Shown here one piece after another: positions 17,023-26,086 of a stretch of DNA of 64,000 nucleotides. Under the pieces are notes generated by a model that was not told where the DNA came from, ran no database searches, and saw nothing but the letters and a program-made list of their open reading frames with translations. This DNA is from Cyclobacteriaceae bacterium YHN15 (GTDB lineage: Bacteria; Bacteroidota; Bacteroidia; Cytophagales; Cyclobacteriaceae), in assembly GCA_003797895.1 (NCBI GenBank), contig RKQB01000011.1, forward strand, positions 85,226-149,225. Direction: 5' to 3'. How positions within the stretch are numbered: the first letter of the stretch is position 1; each line of letters opens with the position of its first letter. The translations under genes and the position numbers were made by a program.

Positions 17023-18953
17023 AATTTGATCTGTATATTGATTTGATAATTTCTTCCAGGCATAGCCCTCAATCTCATTACCTGATAAGAGGTGTTCATT
17101 ATGTTGTTTATTTGAATACCTATACTTCCTTTGATCCAAGTTGTCTCTATTTCTCTCATCCTTATTCCCCAATCCCATAATTGGAAGGAAGGAATGATGT
17201 CCTGATTGTCAGTTCCCACAAATCGGGAACCCGTAAATTGGTAATTGACATAGGTATTCCATATTCCTCTCTTGATCCCCAATAAGGTCTGGAATTTATG
17301 TACAGGAGTATAGGGCAATTGATTTCCTGCACTCCGGTCATTGTCCGTAATTTCAGACTGATTGATGGCACTTGTCCAATTGTAATTCCCTTGTAATTCA
17401 AAGGTCCAATTTTCCATTTTGTAGTCAGCATCTAAAAAATACTCCAATCCTTTGTTATGCACTTCCCTGATATTTTCAGGACTCCATATACTTCCTTTGG
17501 GTAGCCAAATAATCCAGTTATTTACCCACATTTGATAATGGGTTAGCCGTTGATTCAGCATCAGGCTCCCCCTCCTCCAAATGTGGGAGACTCCCAACTC
17601 TGCATTCCAAGAAGATTCCGGTGCTAAATCAGGATTACCTCCTGGTTCCCAAAACCTATCATTCAAGGTTGGCACTTTAAAACTCCTTGCCCCATTGGTG
17701 TTAAATTTAAGCTCCTGTCCCTTGTTGGATAAAATCAACCAATCCATCCCTAAGCTTGGCGTAAATGGAGCAAAATTGCCCTCATAAATAAATTGACGAA
17801 GATTTATAGAGACGTGAAGGTCTTCGCTAAGGCTTAAATTAGTGCTTTGGTATAATTCTAAACGATCCTCTTGGGCTGAATAGGTACTCAGTTTCCCTTG
17901 AATATGGGTATACCTTATTCCTGATTTGGAAGAAATGCCAGGTGAAATTTCCCAATCCAAATCACCAATCAGGAAAAGTTGCATGGTACTGTTTTGACTG
18001 CCGTTGAATATAAGATGGTCTTTAAGCAGACCTGTTTTAAAATTCCAGGTCGCTTTTCCTATAAACTTGAAATAATCCATCACCCATCTTAGATTTCTAT
18101 CGATCTGCTCATCCAAAGTATTGGAACCAATGACCGGTTGGATTTCCCGCTCGGTCTGATTGTACCACAATGAGCTGCTCAAAAGCTGATCGGAAGAAAG
18201 TTGAAAAGCCAGATCCTGTGATATTCCTGTCTGTTGAAATGCTGCATGTTCCTGTCTTTCAATAGGAGTTCCCGGTTTAGCAATGTTTCTGAAAAGAAAA
18301 TCATTCTGAGCTACATTTTTGTAAACCCGGGTTCTTAAGGAAATTTTTTCAGAAGAAAATCCATATTGGACCTGTTGGTTCCACCTTCCAAAACTTCCCG
18401 CATGTGTACCCAATTGGAGGCCATGACCCTGACCGAACTTCAATTTTGAGTTTAAATGTACTGCGCCTCCAATGGCATCAGTTCCGTAGAGTGCTCCCCC
18501 GCTCCCAAAATGTAGGTATAACTCATCAAAACCTCCTATCGGCAAAATCGAGAAATCTGTCTGACCCAAAGAAGGGCTATTAATCGGCAGACCATTCCAA
18601 AAGACCGCATTATGTCCTGCAGAAGTACCCCGCATGGTCAGGGAGGCCAACATCCCCGCACCATATTGTCTTAAAAAGAGACCGGTTCTTTGTTGCAAAT
18701 AATCAGAAAGGGATAGGCCCTGAAAACTCTCCAAATCATCATCCTTCATCCGCCGGACCAATTGCCCATAGGTATACTTTTCCAAAGAAGGTGAAAAGAC
18801 CTCCACAGGTACTAATTCTACAGTATCCAAAGGCAATATTTCCCCAATAGAATCCAATATGAAAGAATTTTTCAATCCTTCTTCCGGAATTCCATTGTTA
18901 AAACCCATACCTAAAAAAAGGCACTGGATAAATGAAGCAAGAAAAATCATCAA
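17019..18953 (-). CDS. btuB: TonB-dependent outer-membrane receptor, BtuB-like
   Basis: A 644-residue protein with a signal peptide and a TonB-box-like DTVELVPVEV segment. An N-terminal plug domain (LSDYLQQRTGLFLRQYG... GMLASLTMRGTSAGHNAVFWNG) is followed by a 22-strand-type barrel with alternating aromatic strands to the C-terminus. Length is close to E. coli BtuB (614 residues). The substrate is inferred from context: a cobalamin riboswitch lies in its 5' leader, a BtuG-like gene follows with a 4-base overlap, and B12-type ABC transporter genes diverge upstream. It would move corrinoids across the outer membrane using TonB energy. Confidence 0.88.
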   Translation of the reverse strand: MMIFLASFIQCLFLGMGFNNGIPEEGLKNSFILDSIGEILPLDTVELVPVEVFSPSLEKYTYGQLVRRMKDDDLESFQGLSLSDYLQQRTGLFLRQYGAGMLASLTMRGTSAGHNAVFWNGLPINSPSLGQTDFSILPIGGFDELYLHFGSGGALYGTDAIGGAVHLNSKLKFGQGHGLQLGTHAGSFGRWNQQVQYGFSSEKISLRTRVYKNVAQNDFLFRNIAKPGTPIERQEHAAFQQTGISQDLAFQLSSDQLLSSSLWYNQTEREIQPVIGSNTLDEQIDRNLRWVMDYFKFIGKATWNFKTGLLKDHLIFNGSQNSTMQLFLIGDLDWEISPGISSKSGIRYTHIQGKLSTYSAQEDRLELYQSTNLSLSEDLHVSINLRQFIYEGNFAPFTPSLGMDWLILSNKGQELKFNTNGARSFKVPTLNDRFWEPGGNPDLAPESSWNAELGVSHIWRRGSLMLNQRLTHYQMWVNNWIIWLPKGSIWSPENIREVHNKGLEYFLDADYKMENWTFELQGNYNWTSAINQSEITDNDRSAGNQLPYTPVHKFQTLLGIKRGIWNTYVNYQFTGSRFVGTDNQDIIPSFQLWDWGIRMREIETTWIKGSIGIQINNIMNTSYQVMRLRAMPGRNYQINIQIKL

Positions 18954-19137
18954 TGTCTTTGGAGTAAATGAAGTAATACACTTATTTAATCAAAAGGCAT
19001 TTCGTGCAATAAATTGAGATACAATGAGGAGGAATGTAATTCTGTTCTTTAAACCCAAAAGTTAAATGAACAATGAATTAAAATTCCCATCTGACTTTAC
19101 CCCAGCCTTTCACCCGAAAGCTTTGAATATGAAGAAA

Positions 19138-19331
19138 ATGGCAGGTCTCCTGGCTTCCCTGGGCTTACCGGCCTTCTCATCCCGAGTATTCGGAACAATG
19201 GCATGGAGGAAGGTAAGTCACTATCCCAATATTTCGGGATGGGGTTACAGTTGCGGGGACAGCTCCGGCATTTCACCGGATTCCCTATTAATCCCGAGAG
19301 CCTGATTTAGGTTCGGGAACCGTTTTCCTAT
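19138..19331 (-). ncRNA. cobalamin (B12) riboswitch
   Basis: Read on the minus strand, the leader contains the conserved core of the AdoCbl/cobalamin riboswitch. GGGAATCCGGTGAAA is followed by GCCGGAGCTG, then CCCCGCAACTGTAA, and further 3' the closing element GGGAAGCCAGGAGACCTGCC. The aptamer starts near 19331 and ends near 19138, leaving ~185 bases of expression platform and leader before the btuB start at 18953. It is expected to lower btuB-btuG expression when B12 is plentiful. It lies antisense to the region before btuF and so cannot act on btuFCD in cis as an RNA. Confidence 0.93.
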
Positions 19332-19532
19332 TGCAAACTTATTAAAATTATGGGAAGAAGCATTTATTATCTCTTGATTTTTAGTTTAAATAAAACTCCC
19401 ATTAAAAGTATCAATGGAATTTGAGTTTAAATCATTCCAATAAATAGGGTATGTTTAAAAAAGCTGAGGCATGTCCACTTCTTCTCATTTAAATTTGGCT
19501 TACTATATTTGGGGGATAATCCACAAGTGACC

Positions 19533-20687
19533 ATGAGGCCAGCTAAAATAAAAGCAGTATTCATCTTATTTTTTCTTTTTCCTTTACTGCTCTTTTCCTG
19601 CAAGGCTCCTCAGGAACAAAATTACCCGTACCTCGAAAAATTACCATTGGATTTTGCTGAAGGTTTTGAAGTTTACCAGGGAGAAGGCTTTAAAATCATT
19701 GAAGTAACCAAGGCATTTCCTGGTTCTCACCCTCCTTTCAGGTACCTTGTCAAGGAAGTGATTAATGGCAAAACACCTGAAATTGAATTTGATGGTGTGG
19801 TCCAAATTCCCGTTTCCCGGGTCATCATGACCTCTACCACCCATGTACCGCATATTGAGTATTTGGACGCTGTTTCCACGCTGATAGGATTTCCAAACCC
19901 CGACCTTATTTCTTCTGAACCTGTCCGTAACCTTATCTCGGAAGGAAAAGTCAAGGATTTGGGTTCAGGTGCTCAAGCCAATTTCGAAATGATTATTGAC
20001 CTGGAACCGGACTGGATCATGATCTCAACCTTGGGCGATGACCTAAGAAACTTAGATTTACTTCAGCAATCAGGAGTTTCTGCCTTCATCAATGGAGAAT
20101 ATATGGAGCAACATCCTTTGGGGCGTGCAGAATGGATCAAGTTTACAGGAGCACTCTTGGGTAAATGGGATGAATCCGTCGAAGTCTTTGCCAAAATCAA
20201 ATCGGAATATGAACAGGCTGCCAATCTAATTGAATCCCAACATTTTGATAAACCAAGCGTCATGTCGGGGGTAATGTATAAGGACATCTGGTATGTACCA
20301 GGGGCAGACAGTTGGGGCGCCCATCTGCTAAAAGCTGCAGGGGGCCATTATATTTTTATGGACCAAAAAGGAACTGGAAGTACTCAATTGAGTTATGAGT
20401 TTGTACTGGAAAATTCAAAGGAAGCAGACTTTTGGATTGGAGCAGCTGATTTCAACAACCTTGAAGAAATGAAAAATGCGGATTCAAGGTATACCCATTT
20501 CAAAGCTTTCCAAAGGAAGCAGGTTTATACCTACACCCAGAAAAAAGGAGTCACTGGAGGCGTGGAGTATTTTGAATTGGGCTACCTGAGACCTGATTTA
20601 ATTTTAAAAGATTTGATCAAAATCATGTACCCCGAATTGTTGCCTGATTATAAATCCTATTTTTACACAAAACTGGATGAAAAATAG
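19533..20687 (+). CDS. btuF: BtuF-like corrinoid-binding lipoprotein
   Basis: A 384-residue ABC substrate-binding protein. The start is taken as ATG 19533 (MRPAKIK), giving a lipoprotein signal peptide with lipobox LLFSC; a TTG 24 bases upstream is less likely. The TroA/BtuF-like fold is seen as VSRVIMTSTTHVPHIEYLDA... LIGFPNPDLI, a central EPDWIMIS motif and GVSAFINGEYMEQHPLGRAEWIKFTGALLGK, with a WYVPGADSWGAHLLKAAGG ligand-pocket segment. The family also carries haem and siderophores; B12 is inferred from the divergent riboswitch-led btuB-btuG unit. It overlaps btuC by 11 bases. Confidence 0.82.
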   Translation: MRPAKIKAVFILFFLFPLLLFSCKAPQEQNYPYLEKLPLDFAEGFEVYQGEGFKIIEVTKAFPGSHPPFRYLVKEVINGKTPEIEFDGVVQIPVSRVIMTSTTHVPHIEYLDAVSTLIGFPNPDLISSEPVRNLISEGKVKDLGSGAQANFEMIIDLEPDWIMISTLGDDLRNLDLLQQSGVSAFINGEYMEQHPLGRAEWIKFTGALLGKWDESVEVFAKIKSEYEQAANLIESQHFDKPSVMSGVMYKDIWYVPGADSWGAHLLKAAGGHYIFMDQKGTGSTQLSYEFVLENSKEADFWIGAADFNNLEEMKNADSRYTHFKAFQRKQVYTYTQKKGVTGGVEYFELGYLRPDLILKDLIKIMYPELLPDYKSYFYTKLDEK

Positions 20688-21708
20688 ACCTACATATCTG
20701 CTATTTGTATTGGGATTGGTTCTATGTACATTACTTTTTGTGGCCAATCTTTCTTTAGGTTCTGTATCCATACCTTTTTTTGAAATAGCAGGCGGATTAT
20801 TGGGTAAGGGATTCGTTAAATCAACCTGGGAAACCATTGTCATGGAATACCGCCTTCCCAAAGCACTGACGGCAATTTTTGCAGGAATCTCCCTGTCAGT
20901 AAGCGGACTTCAAATGCAGACATTTTTCAGAAACCCTTTGGCTGGACCTTATGTATTGGGAATCAGCTCAGGTGCCGGTTTGGGTGTTGCCCTTCTCTTG
21001 ATGGCAGGTTCTGCCTTTGGATGGGTAGTTTACAGTGGCGCATGGGGTATTTGGGCGATCATCATTGCCGCTAGTCTAGGAGCTATTTTGGTCTTGTTGC
21101 TGATGAGTATTACCGCTTGGAAAGTCAGAGACAGCATGACTCTGCTGATTATTGGTTTGATGTTTGGTTCGGCTGTATCTGCTATCATTTCAGTTTTGGC
21201 TTATTTTTCTGAAGCCGAGCAACTCAAATTATTTACCATTTGGTCTATGGGAAGTTTAGGTGGAACTTCTTTCGGGCAACTTAAAGGCTTTTCATTTGCA
21301 ATATTTTTGGGCATACTTCCTGTACTTTGGATGTTGAAATCCTACAATGCCATGTTGCTTGGTGAGGCCTATGCTGAAAGTATGGGGATAAATATCACTA
21401 GATTGAGATGGGGAATGATTATCAGCACGGGAATTTTGGCAGGAAGTGCCACAGCCTTTTGTGGGCCAATAGCCTTTATCGGTATTGCAGTTCCTCACAT
21501 GGCCCGCCTAGTTTTCAGGACTGGAGACCATAGGATACTGCTTCCTGCCTCAGCCCTGACCGGTGCTATAATTCTCTTATTTTGTGATGGTATTAGCCAG
21601 TTACCTGGAAGTGCTCAGACCCTTCCCATCAATGCCGTCACTTCATTGATCGGAGCTCCTATGGTTATCTGGCTTATTTTACGTAGAAACTTCTCTAAAG
21701 AATTCTGA
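20677..21708 (+). CDS. btuC: BtuC-like ABC transporter permease (FecCD family)
   Basis: A 343-residue polytopic membrane protein with about ten helices. It has the FecCD signatures YRLPKALTAIFAGISLSVSGLQMQTFFRNPLAGPYVLGISSGAGLG near residues 50-100 and the coupling-helix region FCGPIAFIGIAVPHMAR near 250. It forms the inner-membrane channel for B12-type substrates with the ATPase encoded next. The start overlaps btuF by 11 bases and the stop overlaps the btuD start by one base, so the three are translationally coupled. Confidence 0.9.
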   Translation: MKNRPTYLLFVLGLVLCTLLFVANLSLGSVSIPFFEIAGGLLGKGFVKSTWETIVMEYRLPKALTAIFAGISLSVSGLQMQTFFRNPLAGPYVLGISSGAGLGVALLLMAGSAFGWVVYSGAWGIWAIIIAASLGAILVLLLMSITAWKVRDSMTLLIIGLMFGSAVSAIISVLAYFSEAEQLKLFTIWSMGSLGGTSFGQLKGFSFAIFLGILPVLWMLKSYNAMLLGEAYAESMGINITRLRWGMIISTGILAGSATAFCGPIAFIGIAVPHMARLVFRTGDHRILLPASALTGAIILLFCDGISQLPGSAQTLPINAVTSLIGAPMVIWLILRRNFSKEF

Positions 21709-22709
21709 TGGCATTGCAAGAATCCATATTGACGGCAGAAAACCTGATTTTGGGATACCATAAAGGCAGGATAAGCAAAAAAGTTGCAGAAAATATCAGC
21801 TTCAGTCTTGAAAAAGGAAAACTGACCTGTCTATTAGGGCCTAATGGAGTGGGGAAATCCACCTTGATAAAAACCATTATGGGCCAGCTTCCACCTTTAG
21901 GAGGAAAAATCCAACTAAATGGTAAAGGCATCCAACAAATTGGAACAAAGGAAATCTCCAAAAAAATTGCAGTGGTGCTGACTGAAAAAATCAATTCCGG
22001 AACCTTGACAGTCAGACAATTGGTTGAACTGGGTAGGATTCCTCATACTGGATGGTTGGGAAAACTTTCTGAAAAGGATCAATTCAAAGTCAATTATGCC
22101 ATTCAGGCAACAAATATCCAATATCTGGCCGACACACTGCTCAGTGAACTCAGTGACGGCCAACTCCAAAAAGCGATGATTGCCAGGGCATTGGCACAGG
22201 ATGGGGAAATTCTTATTTTGGATGAACCAACCGCCCACCTGGATCTGGTCAACCGGTTTGAAATAATGCATCTGTTGAGGAAAATAGCCAAAGAAGAAAG
22301 AAAGGCTGTTTTAGTCGTGACCCATGACCTGGAAATAGCCATTGAAACCGCTGATGAATTCTGGTTGATGCAATGTGGTCTTCCATTGGTTACCGGATTA
22401 CCGGAAGACCTTATAATCCGTCAGGAAATTGATGTTTTGTTGCCTAATGACAAACTGACTTTTGATAAAATCAGCGGAAAAGTCCAAACTTTGAATGAAT
22501 CAAAAGTTATGGCCATCAAAGGTCCTAACCCCATGAACAAATGGTTGGCATTGGCTTTAAAAAAAAGCAATATAAGTCCACTTTCAGAGGATACAATTCT
22601 TGAAATAAAAGAAAGCCCCTTTTCCATAGATTTAAAAGATAAAAATACTTTTCAAAGTTTTTCCTCAATAGATGCCCTTTTAGTCTTTCTTAAGAAGAAC
22701 AGAGAATAA
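21708..22709 (+). CDS. btuD: BtuD-like ABC transporter ATPase with C-terminal extension
   Basis: A 333-residue protein. Residues ~10-240 are a complete ABC ATPase: Walker A GPNGVGKST, Q-loop region, signature LSDGQLQKAMIARAL, Walker B ILILDEPTAHLD and the switch His in VVTHD. The last ~80 residues extend beyond the usual ~255-residue length of this subfamily. They contain a small mixed alpha/beta segment (KVMAIKGPNPMNKWLALALKK...) that I do not recognise. It powers import by the BtuC-like permease. Overlap of one base (TGATG) with btuC indicates coupling. Confidence 0.88.
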   Translation: MALQESILTAENLILGYHKGRISKKVAENISFSLEKGKLTCLLGPNGVGKSTLIKTIMGQLPPLGGKIQLNGKGIQQIGTKEISKKIAVVLTEKINSGTLTVRQLVELGRIPHTGWLGKLSEKDQFKVNYAIQATNIQYLADTLLSELSDGQLQKAMIARALAQDGEILILDEPTAHLDLVNRFEIMHLLRKIAKEERKAVLVVTHDLEIAIETADEFWLMQCGLPLVTGLPEDLIIRQEIDVLLPNDKLTFDKISGKVQTLNESKVMAIKGPNPMNKWLALALKKSNISPLSEDTILEIKESPFSIDLKDKNTFQSFSSIDALLVFLKKNRE

Positions 22710-22829
22710 TCCAACATTAAATTTGATATACGCAATATTTTAACTAATTTTTCTTATATAAAACAATTAAAGCGAAGTTTTACTGAAATTTCCTTGCTTT
22801 TTTTTTATTAATTAATTCGACTAATAATA

Positions 22830-24392
22830 ATGAAACTTGACATTTTATCATGGAAAAATAAAATTCAAAAATTCATTATTGCAATAATTTATCTTGGTTT
22901 GGTTGCAGTTATTACAGGGTTTGATCCCACTTTTGGTCAAGATGAGATCCAAAGGTTAAGGAAAGAACTAAGCCTCAGCGAAAAAGACACCAGTAAAATC
23001 TGGATATTTAGGGACCTTGCTTATTACTACTTGGAGGAAGATTTGGATTCCACCTTGCTTTTTAGTCAAAAAGGAATAGAGCTTTCAAGGGAATTGGGTT
23101 TTGTCAAGGGAGAAATCTGGAATCTCTATCAAAAGGCTTTGGCAGAGGAATTTTTGGACAGATTTGAGTCCTCAATATCTACCCTAAATCAGGCTTATGA
23201 TATTGCTCAAAAACACTATGATACCCTGAGTATGGCGAAATTACAAAACGCAAAGGGTGTGAACTATTACTATCAAAGCCAATATATAAAAGCCATCAAG
23301 AATTATCAGGACGCACTTTCCTTAGCTGAAAAAATTGGATATCTCGAAGGCCTCTCTTATAGTTTGAACAACTTGGGTGTAATCTACCGCCAAAGAAGAA
23401 ACTTTAAAAAAGCCTTGGAGATTTATGAACGCTCGCTTGAAATCAAAACCCGGGAAAATGATACCATCGGCATCATCAATTCAAGGTACAATCTTGGCCT
23501 TTTGCATTCCTACACCAATGATTTTGAGAGAAGTTTACTGGAATTTTCGCTAGCTGAAAAATTGGCTGACTCACAAAAGCAAGGACCTAATCTGGCCGAA
23601 ATCAAAATTGGACAGGGGATGGCTTTATATAACCTGGAGCAATATGGTGAGGCCCAAAAATATTTTGAAGAAGGTTTAGAACAACTTAAGTCAGACAAAG
23701 TCTATGAGAAAATTGCTGCGATGGCCTATCTTGGAATTTTGGAAGTCAGATCAGCTAATCAGGAACAGGGAATGAAAAAATTATTGGAAGCCAATGAGAT
23801 GCTGAATAATTCCGAAAGACTGGAATTAAAAAGACAAGTGAGCAGGGAAATGGCCAGGGCATATGAAATTCTCCAACAACCTGAAAAGTCTTTGGAATTT
23901 TGGAAATCCTATAATACGCTTAATGACAGTATTAACAATGAGCAAAAACAATGGGCTATAGAAGAAATGCAAGCCAGGTATGAGGCTATAGAAAAAGATA
24001 AAAGAATTCAAATGCAGGATTTGGCCTTGCGTCAGGAAAGATTACAAAAGAAGAGGTTTACCCTCATTCTCGCTTTCGTTTTCATTATGACCCTTGCTTC
24101 AGTTTTTTATTTAGTTTATCAATGGAGAAAAAAAGTAAAGGATGTCAAACCTATCCAAATAATAAACGGAGAATCCATAGACTTTGAAAAAATCAATAAA
24201 AAATTACTTAGTCCGCTTACCAATAGAGAATGTGAAATAATTGAACTGGTCGAGCAGGGGCTTACCAATCATGAAATTGCAGAAAAATTGTATGTAAGTA
24301 ATAACACTGTCAAAACACATCTCAAAAATATTTTTTCAAAAACAGAAGCCATTAACAGAACTGACATGGTCCACAAGCTAAAAAAGTTTTGA
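22830..24392 (+). CDS. TPR membrane protein with LuxR-type HTH
   Basis: A 520-residue protein. The N-terminal hydrophobic segment (residues ~15-32) is a signal anchor or signal peptide. Residues ~45-370 form consecutive tetratricopeptide repeats (for example SLNNLGVIYRQRRNFKKALEIYERSLEI). A short coiled-coil-like helix and one membrane helix (FTLILAFVFIMTLASVFYLVY, ~405-425) follow, then a C-terminal LuxR/GerE HTH (LTNRECEIIELVEQGLTNHEIAEKLYVSNNTVKTHLKNIF). Such Bacteroidota regulators are thought to sense an extracytoplasmic or membrane signal through the TPRs and act on DNA through the tethered HTH. The target is unknown; the cytochrome c gene lies 99 bases downstream. Confidence 0.87.
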   Translation: MKLDILSWKNKIQKFIIAIIYLGLVAVITGFDPTFGQDEIQRLRKELSLSEKDTSKIWIFRDLAYYYLEEDLDSTLLFSQKGIELSRELGFVKGEIWNLYQKALAEEFLDRFESSISTLNQAYDIAQKHYDTLSMAKLQNAKGVNYYYQSQYIKAIKNYQDALSLAEKIGYLEGLSYSLNNLGVIYRQRRNFKKALEIYERSLEIKTRENDTIGIINSRYNLGLLHSYTNDFERSLLEFSLAEKLADSQKQGPNLAEIKIGQGMALYNLEQYGEAQKYFEEGLEQLKSDKVYEKIAAMAYLGILEVRSANQEQGMKKLLEANEMLNNSERLELKRQVSREMARAYEILQQPEKSLEFWKSYNTLNDSINNEQKQWAIEEMQARYEAIEKDKRIQMQDLALRQERLQKKRFTLILAFVFIMTLASVFYLVYQWRKKVKDVKPIQIINGESIDFEKINKKLLSPLTNRECEIIELVEQGLTNHEIAEKLYVSNNTVKTHLKNIFSKTEAINRTDMVHKLKKF

Positions 24393-24491
24393 CAGTAGAA
24401 ATTTTTAAAATCACCCAAATGGGTGATGGGTTAAAAGCTTGGGATTATGAAATTTGTGGTTGAATGTTAACCCTAACACCAAACCAATGCT

Positions 24492-25466
24492 ATGAAAAAG
24501 TTTCTAAAAATCACCGCTTACACGGCTACGGCCATTTTGGTACTTATTATTGGAGCGGTGAGCTATATTTCTTTTGCCCTTCCTAATGTTGGGCCTCCAC
24601 CTTCTGACCTGAAAGTAGAAATAACACCTGAAAAAGTTGCACATGGGAAATACATGGCATATCATGTCATGATGTGTGTGGATTGCCATTCGGTAAGGGA
24701 TTTCAGTCAATTTTCGGGACCACCGGTACCAAGCACTTTGACTGCGGGAGGAGAAAGATTCGATCAGAGTATGGGATTCCCTGGCGTTTTTATCTCTCCA
24801 AACATAACGCCTTATGGAATTGGAGATTGGACAGATGGAGAAATCTTCAGACTGATTACCACGGGAGTGAGAAAAGATGGCACACCAATTTTTCCGGTCA
24901 TGCCTTATCATAGCTATGGTACCATTGACGCTGAAGATATTGAAGCAGTCATTGCCTATCTCAGAACTCTGGAACCAATTGAAACCAATCTTCCAAAATC
25001 AAAAGCTGACTTTCCTTTCAACCTTATTTTGAGAACCATGCCAACCGAAGCCAGACTGACCAAAAAACCCGACCCTTCCGACCAAGTTGCTTATGGAGGA
25101 TATTTGGTCAATGCAGCTGCCTGTGCAGACTGTCATACTAAATTTGAAAAGGGGGATTTTGTGGGTGAAAAGTTGGCCGGTGGACGTGCCTTCGAATTTC
25201 CTGAAGGGGTGCTTACAAGTCCGAACCTTACCCCTCATGAAAGTGGAATTGGTAATTGGACCAAAGAGATGTTTGTGCAAAGGTTTAAAATGTATGAAAA
25301 TGAACACTTGACATCCCATGAAGTAAAACCAGGGGAATTTCAAACCATCATGCCATGGGTCATGTATGCGGGGATGAAAGAAACTGATCTTCAGGCAATA
25401 TTTACCTACTTGCAATCCCTCCCTCCAGTAGAAAATTATGTAGAAAAATTCAAACCCAATAGCTGA
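24492..25466 (+). CDS. dihaem cytochrome c
   Basis: A 324-residue protein anchored by an N-terminal hydrophobic helix (ATAILVLIIGAVSYISFAL). It carries two CxxCH haem-binding motifs, CVDCH at residues 62-66 and CADCH at 211-215. Each lies in its own class I cytochrome c domain with a downstream axial Met candidate (PVMPYHSYG after the first, IMPWVMYAG after the second). The SPNITPYGIGDWTDGE and SPNLTPHESGIGNWTKE segments are repeated between the halves, showing internal duplication. It probably passes electrons in the periplasm, like the cytochrome subunits of periplasmic alcohol or sugar dehydrogenases. No dehydrogenase gene is adjacent, so the partner is unknown. Confidence 0.9.
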   Translation: MKKFLKITAYTATAILVLIIGAVSYISFALPNVGPPPSDLKVEITPEKVAHGKYMAYHVMMCVDCHSVRDFSQFSGPPVPSTLTAGGERFDQSMGFPGVFISPNITPYGIGDWTDGEIFRLITTGVRKDGTPIFPVMPYHSYGTIDAEDIEAVIAYLRTLEPIETNLPKSKADFPFNLILRTMPTEARLTKKPDPSDQVAYGGYLVNAAACADCHTKFEKGDFVGEKLAGGRAFEFPEGVLTSPNLTPHESGIGNWTKEMFVQRFKMYENEHLTSHEVKPGEFQTIMPWVMYAGMKETDLQAIFTYLQSLPPVENYVEKFKPNS

Positions 25467-25476
25467 TAATAAAAAG

Positions 25477-25516
25477 TCAGGGAGTCCCATGGATTCCCTG
25501 CCTCAGTTTTTTGAGC
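25477..25516 (+). terminator. candidate terminator after the cytochrome c gene
   Basis: A ten-pair hairpin (CAGGGAGTCC with GGATTCCCTG around a CAT loop, one G-T pair) is followed six bases later by six T. The T run is set back from the stem, so strength is uncertain. Confidence 0.45.
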
Positions 25517-25588
25517 GATATTTTTATTGCTAAATGGAACCCATTCATTGAAATAAGTTCACCAACAATTTCCAAAACCATTCATTTC

Positions 25589-26047
25589 CTACCAGGATTT
25601 TTCCTTGGCAAAAATTTCCTTAGGTCGGTCCTCCTTATTCATTGGCCAGATGCTTTGAAGGATAACCCCATCTTCTCCAACAAGATCGTACCCAAGGATA
25701 ATGGTGATCTGATTACACAATTCATATTCCAATGCCAAAAACTTTTTGTCATCGTCTCCTATTTTTCTAAAGGTTTCCACTAGTTTATAATCTCGTGATG
25801 TACCGCAAATCTTTTGAATTGAACTTTTTAAACTCTCCAAATTCCTTTTTTTATTCTGTTCCGCAAAAACTTTTGGGATATCATCAGGTTCCACCATGGG
25901 ATGCTTCATCAAAACCTCGGGAGAATCCACGTTCTTTAAAAACGATTCCGCATCGGCCCTTGCTTTTCTTTCATATACATTGGATACACAACTGCCGGAA
26001 AATAGAAGAATTCCAAATAAAATCAGGGAAGGCACGGAAATTTTCAT
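25589..26047 (-). CDS. small lipoprotein, paralogue of the next gene
   Basis: A 152-residue protein with a lipoprotein signal ending in SGSC (Cys20). I recognise no named domain. It shares a pattern with the 158-residue protein encoded just upstream: an A-x(3)-FL-x(3)-PE-x-L-x(3)-P block near residue 35, a central xxICx block, an LEYELC-like strand with a Cys, and a C-terminal IWP...RPKEIF segment. The two are therefore diverged tandem paralogues. Both have Cys residues in the mature part (ICGTS and ELCNQ). The role is unknown; they are probably periplasm-facing lipoproteins. Confidence 0.72.
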   Translation of the reverse strand: MKISVPSLILFGILLFSGSCVSNVYERKARADAESFLKNVDSPEVLMKHPMVEPDDIPKVFAEQNKKRNLESLKSSIQKICGTSRDYKLVETFRKIGDDDKKFLALEYELCNQITIILGYDLVGEDGVILQSIWPMNKEDRPKEIFAKEKSW

Positions 26048-26086
26048 GTCATGGATTTTATCTAAAGGTAGAAGGAAAACTTAAAT

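Noticed and set aside
17023..17178. N-terminal extension of the BtuG-like protein
   Set aside because: It lies inside btuB and removes the lipoprotein signal from the N-terminus.
19066..19305. 79-residue open frame on the plus strand before btuF
   Set aside because: It lies antisense over the cobalamin riboswitch; its sequence is explained by the RNA aptamer and has no protein-like features.
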